From Histoplasma ohiense (lineage: Eukaryota > Ascomycota > Eurotiomycetes > Onygenales > Ajellomycetaceae), in contig JAEVHH010000003.1 in assembly GCA_017607445.1 (NCBI GenBank), positions 4,092,001 to 4,156,000 of the forward strand: 64,000 nt of DNA. The letters are read 5' to 3'. Below the pieces are notes generated by a model, which worked only from the letters and a program-made list of their open reading frames with translations, was not told the DNA's origin and made no database searches. Numbering within the stretch: position 1 is the first letter of the stretch; each line of letters begins with the position of its first letter. Made by a program: the position numbers and the translations under genes. Shown piece after piece: positions 1 through 10,832 of the stretch.

Positions 1-1184
1 TATCTGATGATTGTTCAAGCTTTTGATACTAAGAAAGTATTTCAGATTATCATGATCAGTTATGATCTGAATTGAATACAGATTGTCTTGCAGATAGTGT
101 CATCAGTGATGAAATGATGTCACTATAGTCAGAAGTTTCAAATTATGAATGTTATAGTTTCTAGAAGCTTCAGAAAGCTTCTGTGAAAAGAATGTAATAA
201 GTCTTCACTTCTTTCTTCAAATAGACACTGAATTATCTATGTCTTTGCTTTGTTCTGATGCTATTTCCATAGCTTCTTGATAGGTTTCTGATACTGGTTC
301 TAGATGTTGAGATAGAATATCAGCAATTTCATTCTTGCTTACATTCATTTCAACTTGAGTTTCCTTCTGCAGATTATAATGAATCAGTAGAATAGCTTGT
401 GCAAATACTTCTTTCAAATTTACAAAAGCTTTTCTTGCTGAATCACTAAGTTGGAACTTAGTTTGCTTATCTGTAGCATTTTGAAGAAGATCTGTAAGAG
501 ATGTGGCTATTCATGAAAAAGCATATATGAATCTGCAATAAAAGTTCACAAATTCTATGAAAACTTGAATATCATGGACATCTTTAGATTCCAGCCAATT
601 TAGAATAGTTTCGACTCAGTTGCAATTCATGGCTATATCAGTAGATGATACAATATAGCCAAGAAATTCAACCTCAGTAGTGAAAAAGATGCATTTGCTT
701 TTCTTAGCATAAAGTTGATATTTTTGTAAGCATTTGAAGATTAATCAGAGATGTTTCATATGATCTTCAGTATTTTGAAAATAGATAAGAATGTTATCAA
801 GGTAAACAATGCAACAGATATCAACTAGACCTTTCAGCACTTCATTGATATAAGATTGAAATGTAGCAGAAGTATTACAGAGCTCTATAGACATAATTTG
901 AAATTTGTAGCTGCTGTATTGAGTTTGAAATACTGTTTTCCATTCATCTTCTTCTGCTATTCATATGTAGTAGTAGACATCTTGGAGATCTATTTTAGAG
1001 AAGATGATAATGCTCTGTAATTGATCTAACATTTCTTCAATGTGAGGGATTGAATATCAATTCTTTATAGTTATCTTATTAAGGCCTCAATAATCTATAC
1101 AAAGGTGTAGAGTTTCATTCTTTTTCTTTGTGAATACAATAGATGCAGCAGCAGAGCTCTTTGTAGAATGAACTCACTGCTGTG
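1..1184 (-). mobile_element. Outer Gypsy-type retroelement, reverse transcriptase part (interrupted, degenerate)
   Basis: Read on the minus strand this is the reverse-transcriptase core of a Ty3/Gypsy polyprotein. Around 1060–1130 it gives a recognisable DYxGLNKITIKN-type block, and near 785–815 a YLDN box stands where YLDD is expected. Trp codons have become TGA and no long frame survives. The frame is cut at 1184 by the insertion of another element and resumes at 7418. Joining the two sides across the 5-bp CTGTG duplication restores a continuous RT frame, apart from TGA stops. The element continues off the left edge of the window, so its 3' end is not seen. Confidence 0.85.
1180..1184. repeat. 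Target-site duplication CTGTG, left copy
   Basis: CTGTG lies directly before the TGTAAC start of the LTR at 1185 and again directly after the LTR end at 7412 (7413–7417). This fixes both ends of the inserted Gypsy element to the base. Confidence 0.92.
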
Positions 1185-1781
1185 TGTAACGGGCGTACTT
1201 CGATTAACGATTTGATACTATCCTAATTATAGATTACAAATTGATTAAGAAAAGAAAGAGAAAAGAAATCAGAAGAAAAGGTCATACAAAGAGGGTTCTT
1301 ATAGAGAAAAGTTCAGAACAGAAGAATATCAGAAGCTGCTCCACAGTGAAGTGTGAAGCAGAAGAACATTAAGAGATACACATAAGAATTGTTAGAAGTT
1401 ATATAAGTGCAGAACATGGGGCAGAGAAATCATTGAGAGCTATATAAAAGAATCATTAGAGACTACACAAATGCAGAACACAGAGCAGAAGAACATAAGA
1501 AACTACATGAAAGAATTGTTAGAGACTACATAAGTGCAGAACACATAGCAGAGAAACATAAAAAGCTATACAGAAGAATTATTAGAGACTACACAAGTGC
1601 AGAGCACAGAGTGAAAGAACATTAAGAGCTACATGAAAGAATTGTTAGAAACTATATGAGCACAGAGCATGAAGCAGAAGAACATTGAGGATTATATGAG
1701 ATCACAACAGTCAGAAACAAGCAGATGCAGAAGAGGAGTTGATTGTGTAAGTTAATTACTAATAAATACTAACTCATCACA
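1185..1781 (-). repeat. 3' LTR of Gypsy copy 1 (597 bp) with internal 62–64-bp tandem repeats
   Basis: Starts TGTAACGGGC and ends CTCATCACA. From about 1360 to 1690 it contains about five imperfect copies of a 62–64-bp unit, recognisable by the recurring words AGAGACTACA and GAAGAACAT; comparable points fall at about 1397, 1461, 1523, 1587 and 1650. The opposite LTR has the same total length. Confidence 0.9.
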
Positions 1782-1796
1782 TTATCCCCCTCTACT
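1782..1796 (-). other. Polypurine tract of Gypsy copy 1
   Basis: On the minus strand AGTAGAGGGGGATAA lies immediately next to the inner edge of the 3' LTR. That is the position and composition of a plus-strand priming polypurine tract. The second copy has the matching site at 10,847–10,861 and the inverted fragment at 18,513–18,527. Confidence 0.75.
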
Positions 1797-2099
1797 GAGG
1801 TGAGTGAGGACTCATAGATGTCAAGAGTGGCAGTGTTCTTCAAGATGAACACAGATTTTCAGATCAGACAATTGTATTCTACTCATTTGACAAGATATTC
1901 ACAGTGGTGATGATTGATTCTATTGTCAAGAATTGCTTTGATTTTCCACTTGAGTTTGTTGTCTTCTTCTATAATGATGAATGACTGTCAATTGAAGATT
2001 CTCTGTGAGGGGAATGGATCCTCAGCTGTGGGTCAGAGCAGATTCATATGAAAGATATTGTGAATATCAGACAGAGTGTCAAGTTGATAATTGTGTGTG

Positions 2100-3300
2100 T
2101 CTAGCACTTTCTTCACTGTATACTTGATGTGGTGATAATCTAGTGTATACAAGAGATGATCTGTTTTTATATTCTTGAGATTCAGTCAGACTTTGTCTTC
2201 TATATAATATTGAGTCACAGAACTTCTTTTGATGTTTGTTTGATTTTTGTAATTTTGCTGAGTGCTGATCATTGAAGCTTCTGTTCATTTGTGAACTTTC
2301 TTCAGCTTGCTCACAATATTCTCTGTCATCTGTATAAAGCTGCAGACATGTGTGGTTTCTTGGAAAGTCTCAGAGAAGTTCAGAACCTCTAAGTTGTATT
2401 CATATAGAAGAAAGAATGAGCTTACATCTGTCATAGCAGAATCTCAATCATTAATTACAATCTCAGTATATGACAGCAGATTGCTTCAGTTGTCTTGTAT
2501 ATAATTGTAGAACTTATGAAGAATGTTTTTTACTGTTTATATCATTCTTTCAGTAGCTCCATCAGTCTCTGAGTGATACACTGTTGATAACTTTCATTCA
2601 ATTCTTAATAATTGATATACACAGACTCAGAGTGTGCTGATGAATTGACTGTCTCTATCTGACACAATAAATGAAAACAGACTGTGTATACAATAGAACA
2701 GACTTCTGATGAAGGCATCTGCAACTACTTCAGTATTCATCTTGTCACAGAGCTGTAGTATTACATCCTTGCTGAGTCAGTCAACAATGACTAGAATGTT
2801 CATAGAACCTCTGCTTTTGAATAAGAAAACTGCAAAATCAATAACTATATCACATCAAGTTCAGTTGAGAACAGATAGAGACTTCAGCATCTCTTTTCAA
2901 TGTTCACATCATATCATCACTGAATCACAGCAATCACAGTTGTGTACAAACTGATGTATGTCTTTCAACATATCTGATCAGTAGAATTCTCAGATAACAA
3001 TGTTGTACATAATTTCATATTCTGAGTGCTCAGTCATTGATAAGTCATGAATTTCTTGCATGATTTATATTTATAGAGATTCTGAATCAAGAACTCATTG
3101 TTTATCTCAAAAGTGTAAGCAGTTGTCATTATCAATCAAATATACTGAGATATCTGTTCTTGAGTATACATCTGCAGAGAATTGAGATGTTTTACTTTGT
3201 ATAACTTCAGCAGCTTGCTGTCAGAATTCATCTGCTTCTGCTACTAGTCTTCATTGTTCTTCAAACAAGGATTCTTGAGTTTGGAACTGATTGATATATA
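2100..3300 (-). pseudogene. Integrase region of Gypsy copy 1 (degenerate)
   Basis: Minus-strand translation around 2650–2880 yields integrase-like text with a core resembling MNILVIVD-LSK followed by SDRDSQF, the spacing of the DDE catalytic core in Gypsy integrases. Several TGA stops interrupt it. The 3' part (2100–2300) should hold the C-terminal integrase/chromodomain-type tail, but the reading frame is too damaged to assign. It lies between the RNase H region and the polypurine tract, as expected for Ty3/Gypsy. Confidence 0.7.
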
Positions 3301-3479
3301 CACAGAGTTCATCTGATTGTGTAGAACTTTCTATAATCACAGAGTTGATTAATCAATACTCTTGATATTTTCATCTGTCATCTAGATCATCAGATGATAT
3401 ATCTTGTTCTTGACAGAACAGAGCATTCACAAGAATGTTCTCTACTTCAGATCAATAATGAATTGTGAATGAAAAACAG

Positions 3480-3900
3480 CTAAGAAACAATGACTAACAC
3501 ATATGTCTTTTGATGAGCTTATGAGTGATTGTGAAGTATTCTAAGTTCTTATGATCAGTAACAATCTCAAACTTCTCAACACTCATAAGTTTGGACTCTT
3601 ATTCTTCAAGACATTATATGATCACTAGAAGCTTCTTGTCATAGATCTTGTAGTTGCATTCAGCAGATGACATCTTTTTCAAAATAAAGACACAGAGTTA
3701 TAGAACATCTTTGTTATCATATTGCATTAGTGTCTCATCTACTACATAATCTGAGATGTCTGTTTCAAGAATCATATGTTTATCTGAATTGAATGATTGC
3801 AGCATTGAAGTGCTTGTGAACATATGCTTCAGCTTTTTGAATGCTGCATTCACTTCATCAGTTCATTGAAATACAGCATCTTTCTGAGTCAGATCTGTCA
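3480..3900 (-). pseudogene. RNase H region of Gypsy copy 1 (degenerate)
   Basis: The minus-strand frame shows an ILETDxSDYVVDE-type block near 3730–3780 and a YNCxIYDKKLL-type block near 3640–3670, the usual landmarks of Gypsy RNase H. The same region in the second copy (12,664–12,870) stays open longer and reads TDASDYVVDEALIQYDNK, which confirms the assignment. Stops prevent a continuous product. Confidence 0.75.
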
Positions 3901-3959
3901 GTGGTTGTACAATATCAGAGAAGTTTTTGATGAATCTTTGATAGAAGTTGATGAATTCT

Positions 3960-4700
3960 AGAAAGCTTCTAGTCTCTTTTACTGAGACTGATATCTCTCA
4001 GTTGAGAATTGCTTCCACCTTCTTAGAATCCATGCATATGCCTTTTTCAGCTTTGATGATGAATCCTAGATAGATCATAGACTTGATCTCAAAGTCACAT
4101 TTATCAATGTCCACTTGCAGTCCAGCTTTATATAGGCAGTCAAGCACTTGTTGTACATGCTTGCAGTGCTCAGTGAGCAGTTCATCAGTGAAGATCAGAA
4201 TATTATTCATATACACTGAGGTGATCTCATTGAGCAGATTTCATAGAGCTCAGTTAATGTATTTCTGAAACATACTCAGAGCATTCACTAATTCAAAGAG
4301 AGTTACTGTTCATTTGTATAATCTGTAACATATACAAAACGCAGTTAGCCATTCATCATCTTCATTAATCCTTATCTTATAGAAGGCCACAGAGATGTCA
4401 AGCTTTGTAAATCATTTTGTTTTTTCTATTCATTTGAGTGTTTTATTGATGAGTGGAAGAGAGTATCAGTTCTTCTGTGTAATCTTGTTGAGTTTTCAAT
4501 AGTCAACACAGAATTGTAAGTCTTCTTCTGATTTCTTTGCAAATAGTACAGATGCTGCAGTGGGTGAGTTGCTAATACAAATGAAGTTTTTGTTCAGTAA
4601 TTCATTGAGTGTTTTTTGTAGAATGAGAAGCTCATCATGCAATATGTTGTAGAGAGAATCTCAGAGTGATTGTGAGTTCTTATCATCTTTCTTAATGAGT
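3960..4700 (-). pseudogene. Reverse transcriptase region of Gypsy copy 1 (catalytic box YMNN)
   Basis: The minus strand at 3998–4216 encodes YMNNILIFTDELLTEH and then CDFEIKSMIYLGFII, the C-terminal half of a Gypsy RT palm. The invariant YxDD box reads YMNN here and YMND in the second copy at about 13,255–13,290. Both are explained by GAT-to-AAT transitions. Since one or both metal-binding aspartates are lost, neither copy could be active. Upstream blocks (4330–4560) show the LCVDY and IYSLPLI-type motifs with stops. Confidence 0.85.
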
Positions 4701-4726
4701 TTGATCATATGATCTATGCTGGGTTC

Positions 4727-5347
4727 TCAGTGAGAGAGAAGCTTTTCAGCTTCTTTCTCATTGAACACATCTGTAAAGTCTTTGTATGATTCAGATAGTT
4801 TCTTGCATAATTTCTTGAGATTTTTGAGTTCTAACTTTTCTAATGCTTTTTTGATATCTGCTATACTAGCAGCAAACACTTGGATGTTCTTCTTCTCATG
4901 TGCTTGACAGATTAGTAGTTTGTATGCTTTCACTGATATCTGAGTGAGATCAGTGGTTCTATTAACATTCTTCTCATAAACATGATTGCCTTCTGAGAAA
5001 ATAAAGCAGTGATTGTGTGCATTCAACAAGGTTTCAAATTCTGTGAGCCATGATAGACTGAGCATTAGATTGTACTCAAGGTCTTGTATTTCATATGTGT
5101 ATACATTCTTTTTCTCATGTTCTTCTATGTTGATGTTAAATCTTATCATGTTGTAGGAGGCTGATCCTCTGAGGTCATCAAATTCACTAAGTTTATATAA
5201 TTTGAAAAAGAAGATATGCTGGAGCTTATGCTTCTCAATCAGCTGAGTGTTTATAAGAGTGTAATGAAGAAAACCACTGTCTATCATTGCTTGTACATTG
5301 ACTAAGCTATTTACAATGATAGAGACTATAATTGTGTCTGTTTGCAT
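4727..5347 (-). pseudogene. Protease and spacer region of Gypsy copy 1 (longest surviving frame)
   Basis: A 206-codon stretch stays open and starts MQTDTIIVSIIVNSLVNVQ, followed by AMIDSGFLHYTLI. The DSG triplet is the retropepsin catalytic signature in its usual place between the Gag zinc knuckle and RT. The C-terminal half (KALEKLELKNLKKL, then DFTDVFNEKEAEKLLSH) matches the conserved linker just before RT in fungal Gypsy elements. The related stretch in the second copy is split into two parts at 13,792–14,352. Confidence 0.75.
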
Positions 5348-6414
5348 CTTCTGCTTGAATCTTCAGCTAGCTTTCTGCTTTTTGAACTCTCATCTATGTT
5401 TTAGAATGAGAGCTCATCTTTTCCCTGTTCTTGCCTGTCCACAGATGATGCAGTGTTCACATGTGTGAGGGGTTTACTCAGAGCAATCACATTTGAACAT
5501 TGATTTGTGAAATGCTCTGACTTGTCACAGTGTATGCAGACTTCTCTGATGATTCAGTTGGCAGCATTCTTCTCTGAGACATTGAGAATTCTCAGACAAC
5601 TTGTGTTTATGTGTGAGACTCAGTTCATTGATTTTGATTCAGAGATGAAGAGTGCTGTAGAGTAGTTCAGAGCATACACATTTGTTCAGTGAAATTCTCT
5701 GCAGTTTTGAAACACACAGAACTGAGACAGATTGTTGTTCAACAGACAAAGATCAGTGCAGAATTCACTGTATATTGAGAACTTCAGACACTCTATATTT
5801 TGATTATACAATTGAAAGTTCAAGTTCTTGAATAATATGTTGATCTTAACAGTGTCATTTCAGTCTTGCCCACCTGCTTCTAGAAGCTTGTGATCAAATT
5901 CAGAAAGATAAATTGCCAACACAACATTCATCTGATGAGTTTGATTAAGCCAGTCTAACACCTTGACTTGAAGTGTAGAATTGAGGAAGAGAGAGTCAAG
6001 TTGTTGAAAGACTAGCTCTGATGTACACTGATGATTCTGACAATGACTCATTCAGAGTTGAAATTTTACTAACACATCATCATTCAATCTGCTATGAATA
6101 TACCACACTTGATTGAATAGTGAGCCTATTGCTTGTTCATCAATGTTCAATTTGATGTTCACTTTTGACTTTCACATAAGATAGAGTGCTAGATCTCTCT
6201 TGTATTTGTCAAGAATTGAAAGCTTCTCTCTTGAGAGCTTTTTGTGAGGTGTGGGTGTAGAAGAAACAGTGAACATGAAAGTGCTCATCTCAGCAAATCA
6301 TCATTGCAATTCAGTCATCTGTAGCATCTGCTGCTGGAGGATGCTTTGTAGATCTAAGTTATCATCCACTGTGTTTGAATGCAGCGGGTGTTTGTAGAAT
6401 TGTTTGTAGTTCAT
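5348..6414 (-). pseudogene. Gag region of Gypsy copy 1, with intact CCHC zinc knuckle
   Basis: The likely Gag start is the minus-strand ATG at 6414 (MNYKQFYKHPLHSN). The nucleocapsid zinc knuckle survives near 5490–5545 as CIHCDKSEHFTNQC, with exact C-x2-C-x4-H-x4-C spacing. Stops occur between the two, for instance in the first 50 codons, so this is a dead gag. A remnant of 63 codons is open at 5860–6051. Confidence 0.75.
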
Positions 6415-6815
6415 TTCAATGTCTAAGAATATATAATAATAATATAAAAAAAGGAAAAGAAATACTTGTAGACACTCAGTTCTCTCACAGACACTATTTG
6501 CAGTGTTGCAGTGCTAAGCTTGATCAAGCTTCTTTGTGAACACTATTCACAGTGTTACAGTTTGTAGACACTCAGATCTCATAGAGCACAGTTGATTGTG
6601 TTTTGAATGCTTAGACATGACAGTCTATATAACTAATGATAAGAGCACTCAGACTCATGAGAAATCTCTTGTAACAACTAGACACTCAGATCTGTAAACA
6701 ACACACTCAGATGTAAGAACTGGTAATAAGACACTCAGATCTTAAACAACACACTCAAGCATAAGAACTAATAATGAGACACTCAGATCTAAAACACAGA
6801 AGAATCAATTCATAA

Positions 6816-7412
6816 TGTAACAGATGTACTTCAATTAACAATTTGATACTATTCTAATTACAGATTACAAATTGATTAAGAAAAGAAAGAGAAAAGAAAT
6901 CAGAAGAAAAGATTGTACAAAGAGAGTTCTTATAGAGAAAAGTTCAGAGTGGAAGAATATCAGAAGCTGCTCCACAGTGAAGTATGAAGTAGAAGAACAT
7001 TAAAAGATACACATAAGAATCATTAGAAGTTACATAAGTGTGGAACATGAAGTGAAGAAATCATTGAGAGCTACACAGAAGAATCATTAGAGACTATACA
7101 AGTGCAGAACACAGAGTGAGAGAACATAAGAAGCTATGCAGAAGAATCATTAAAGACTACACAAGCACAGAACACAGAGCAGAGGAATATAAGAAACTAC
7201 ACAGAAGAATTGTTAGAGACTATATGAGTGCAGAGCACAGAGCAGAAGAATGTTAAGAGCTATATAAAAGAATTGTTAGAAACTACACAAGCACAGAGCA
7301 CAGAGCAGAAGAACATTGAGGGTTACACAAGATCACAACAGCCAGAAACAAGCAGGTGCAGAAGAGGAGTTGATTGTGTAAGTTAATTACTAACAGATGC
7401 TAACCCGTCACA
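6816..7412 (-). repeat. 5' LTR of Gypsy copy 1 (597 bp)
   Basis: Begins TGTAACAGATGTACTT on the plus strand and ends GCTAACCCGTCACA at 7412, followed by the CTGTG duplication. It has the same length as the partner LTR and differs from it by C/T and G/A changes. It includes the same array of 62–64-bp units. Confidence 0.9.
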
Positions 7413-7417
7413 CTGTG

Positions 7418-9053
7418 ACAGCATTTCTTCTAGATATTTGTGTAAGACATCTAGTTCTGCTATCAAGAGATTGTATAAAGATTCATAAGAGAGTTTCTTT
7501 CTATCTTGCAATTGAATATGATGTGATATGATGAGATTCTCATTCAACTTGACTGCTGCTTCAGCAGAAAAGATATCTTTAAATTCAGTTAAGAGATCTT
7601 GTAGATTTTGAGGTAAAGTAGTTTTGTTAATAGAACATAGTCATTCTGAAGAAGATTTGATATTGCTGTTTCAAAAGTAGAGTGATGTTGTAGATGTTTC
7701 TTGTATAGAATGAATAAATTCTTCTGATTCTGTTATTTCAATTCTAGTATCTCTGATTTAATATCACCATGATAATGCTTTTCAATTGATTAAAGGATTG
7801 ACTGTTTGTAATCATGAAAGATCTAGATAAAAATCTTCATCTGCTAGATTAACAGAATGAAAGCTAAGTTTGCTTGCTTGAGTTTCATCTAGCTCATCAG
7901 TGGCTCTATAAATAGCATTAATGATGTTATATTGATATTCTTATCATTCATCAGAATATTGCATTTGAGATGGTGGTCCAATTTGTTTCCATTCTTTAGA
8001 AGTAGTGTAAGTATGAGAGATATAATTGAAATCTGCTTCAGAATTGACTAGGCATCAAATCAGCTCAGAATCATTAGAGATATCTAGTTGAATAGTGATG
8101 TATATATGAAATCTATCATCTAGTCACTTCTCATCATTCTGAGTTTCAGTGATATGAGCTATCACAGATGTGGGTTTCAGTTTGTCTGTGATTTGAGTTT
8201 GTTTTTTCTTCTTATTACAATTCTTAAGAAGATGATCTGCCTTCTCATAGAATAGACAAAGATTATTATTCATGTGATGTTGATGTTTCTCTATAATAAG
8301 ATTTTCAGCTGAGGTTAGATTCTGTTGAGTTTTTGAAAAAGAGCTGTTAGAGAATTACTTGATTCTGTGTTTGTCATCACTCTTCTGATATCTATTTTGT
8401 GAAGAGGATTCTTGTTTGTTGTTACTTCTTCTAGCATGGCTTCTATTAATGACTTGAATTCAAGCAACTAGTGCAATCAATTCAGCTTGATTGATAGAAG
8501 AATCATGGTGAGTTTGAATTTGATTTTGTATTGCTGATGATAATTTAGCAAAGAATAATTGAGCAAATAGTTCTTCTATATTAATTGCTAGATCATCATG
8601 AATCTCATTAAATCTGAAGATAAATTGTTGAACTGATTGATTCAGTGGTTGCTTTAATTTTTCAAAGTGAATTGCTGCTGTAAAGCTGTGGTTGCAGATA
8701 TTCTTCAGATCATTGTACAGGAATTTCTTAAAGTTCTTTTATGAGAAAGATTGATTTAATCTTTCAAGCTTTCTTTCTTTAGTAGCTCAAATAGTTTTGA
8801 TTGTTTTCTGTAACTATTCTGAAGCATAAACAATTTTGACTTCATTGATATCATATTGAGTTGGGTTCAACTTATATATGTGTTTGAGAGCTCTTATGAA
8901 TATATGGTATTCATGTAGATTGCTGCTATAATAGACAGATGGATCAGTGAGCTGAATTTCTCACTGATTAGCTGAGACAGATATTGCAGATACTGCTAGC
9001 TCAACAACTGCTGATTGAGAAGTATTCAAGAGCGAATTGACCTCAGACATGAT
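7418..9053 (-). mobile_element. Outer Gypsy-type retroelement, Gag–protease part (degenerate)
   Basis: Continuation of the element seen at 1–1184. Read on the minus strand from about 9053 (MSEVNSLLNTSQSAV) it gives a Gag, then a zinc knuckle near 8200–8265 in which the second cysteine is lost (LCLFYEKADHLLKNC), then a protease-like block near 8030–8060 reading LVNSEADFNYI where LVDSGADFN is expected. The changes D-to-N and G-to-E are GAC/AAC and GGA/GAA transitions. It ends at the CTGTG duplication 7413–7417 and continues into RT at 1184. Confidence 0.75.
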
Positions 9054-9489
9054 GATTAGAATACTCAATCCTTGAAGAGATAAGAGATTGAGCAGATCAA
9101 ACTGTAAGCAGTAGTATGAGAATTAGCTGCTTATATCACAAAAAGTTCTTAAGACTCTGCAAGGATTAAGTTGTAGAAGATAATAAAATAATATATCAGA
9201 GAGGATTCAGATTAATATCAATATCATAGAATGTAGAGGTCAAATTAAAACAGAATGATTCACTGATCTCTAGAAGATTGAGCCAGCTGCTATCTATATA
9301 CACAGTATCATAAACAGATCGAACTTTGCTATGATGTAGATGGTATAGTATGATGCAAGTGGCAAGATAATGCCTTGATTTCAAACTTGATATGACATTG
9401 ACAGTGCTATGTTCAGCGATGTCATATCTTTAGAGCAATCGCCAATTTCGGCCTAGCATTGATAACTTAGTACGGGTTTCTTACAACTT
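9054..9489. other. Junction sequence between retroelements, no gene seen
   Basis: This stretch holds the upstream flank of the outer element's gag and, at about 9400–9485, a short patch that still has several CpGs (GCGATG, ATCGCC, TTTCGG, TACGGG). The patch looks less mutated than its surroundings. No LTR end could be identified here with confidence. Confidence 0.4.
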
Positions 9490-10832
9490 CTTCATTCAGT
9501 TATATTTATTTTTTTTGATTTGTTCAGTTGAATTCATTTGTTTCTCTTGTTTCCTCTTGTTCTGATGATTGCTAGATTTATCAGAATGATATTGATTTTC
9601 TATGAATATTGCAGATCTTTCTTTGTGAATAGTATGCTGTTGCTCTGATATATTTTTCTTGAGAGTCTGTAGAGTTCAAAACAACTCTTCATAATTCTGA
9701 GGCTTTTGATTTCAACAGTTGAGTTCAGTGTATAATATCTTCAATATCTTACTACACAAATTATCCATTCTTTGTTCTTCACTATATGGGGGTAAGTAGT
9801 ATTTTCAGTTTTCAAGATATTTAGAGAAATTGTGTATTGATTGCTATTCTTATTGCTTTGCATTTTGAAACTTTTGACTCATCAATCAGTGCTGATTCTG
9901 TGGATCATTAATTTGCATTTCTAGATGTGATAGCATATTGTCAAAAGTCAACAGTGTTGCTTCTTCACATCTCTCATACAATGATACAAAATTCAATCAT
10001 TTCTGCTTAATATGAGTATTAAGATAGAGTTTAATATCATTTATCTTGTATTCTTTCTTTCAATAATATCAGTGATAGTGTGTAAAGAGAGTCAATATGT
10101 GATCTTTATAGTTCTTAAATTCTAACATATTTTTTTCTTGATAATACTTTTTAATCTCTAATTTCAGTGATGTTTCATTATCAACATCTGTATCATTTGC
10201 AGATTGATTTTGCAGTGATTCTGTGGTGATATTCTGAATTAATTGAAACTCAATGAGAGTATCTTCATGAATCTGCACTTTCAATTCATTGAGCTGCTGT
10301 TGTGCATGCAGAATAGCTAATTACTGCTTTTGTTCATGAATTTGATCATTCAACTGTTGCAAATGCACATTGTGATCATTGAAGGCAGTAGAGAATTCAG
10401 ATTGATTTTCAAGAGATCTTGCATGTGTCAAGATCATCTTGTGTGTTTTAACTAATATTGTATGTTTTAACTAATGTTGCGTGTTTTAACTAACATTGTG
10501 TGCTTTATTGTAGATGTGTGTAACAATGAATTACTCAAATAAAGTTTAGAGTGATTAGAATTGTAAGAGATAATTCTAGATGTAATTATAAGAGTAGTGT
10601 GAAGTATGTATGTAGAATGTTAAAAAGATAGTAATCTCTATTATTCAAAGCTAATCACTGATCTTCTAATATCTATAGATATCAGTGAGCATTATATAGA
10701 TGATCATCATATTCTATAGCTGTCTATAATGCTGTATGTTATATTCATTCTCATTAATTCTGACATGTTCTGTGTTCTTCTATTGCTATATAGCTATTTT
10801 CTAATATAGATATCTCTGTTGCGTCTATTACA
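9490..10832 (-). mobile_element. Second LTR-retroelement family, truncated copy with 5' LTR
   Basis: The 5' LTR is 10,519–10,832 (314 bp, TGTAACAATG to GTCTATTACA). A Gag-like, glutamine- and charge-rich coding remnant runs downstream on the minus strand (for example 10,069–10,284). The stretch 10,243–10,832 is repeated at 17,713–18,260, which shows that it is a dispersed element. Just inside the LTR a 19-bp unit built on GTTTTAACTAA is repeated three times (about 10,445–10,503) but occurs once in the other copy. Pol domains and the 3' LTR were not found. Confidence 0.65.
10519..10832 (-). repeat. LTR of the second retroelement family, copy 1 (314 bp)
   Basis: Starts TGTAAC and ends TTACA. 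It matches the 313-bp copy at 17,948–18,260 along its whole length with scattered transitions. It is followed at 10,833 by GCTAATCCATCACA, the last 14 bp of a Gypsy-family LTR, so this element appears to have landed inside that LTR. Confidence 0.75.

Larger units (their letters stand above)
1185..7412 (-). mobile_element. Complete but mutated Ty3/Gypsy LTR retrotransposon, copy 1
   Basis: This is a 6228-bp element read on the minus strand, with two 597-bp LTRs (6816–7412 is the 5' LTR, 1185–1781 the 3' LTR) and a CTGTG duplication. In element order it carries Gag with a CCHC zinc knuckle, a retropepsin-like protease with DSG, reverse transcriptase, RNase H and integrase. The order PR-RT-RH-IN is that of Ty3/Gypsy. 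The frames are broken by many TGA and other stops and active-site codons are altered, for example YMNN in RT, so the copy cannot encode working enzymes. The LTRs differ by transitions; the 3' LTR keeps a few CpGs (1191–1209) that are lost in the 5' LTR. Confidence 0.92.
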
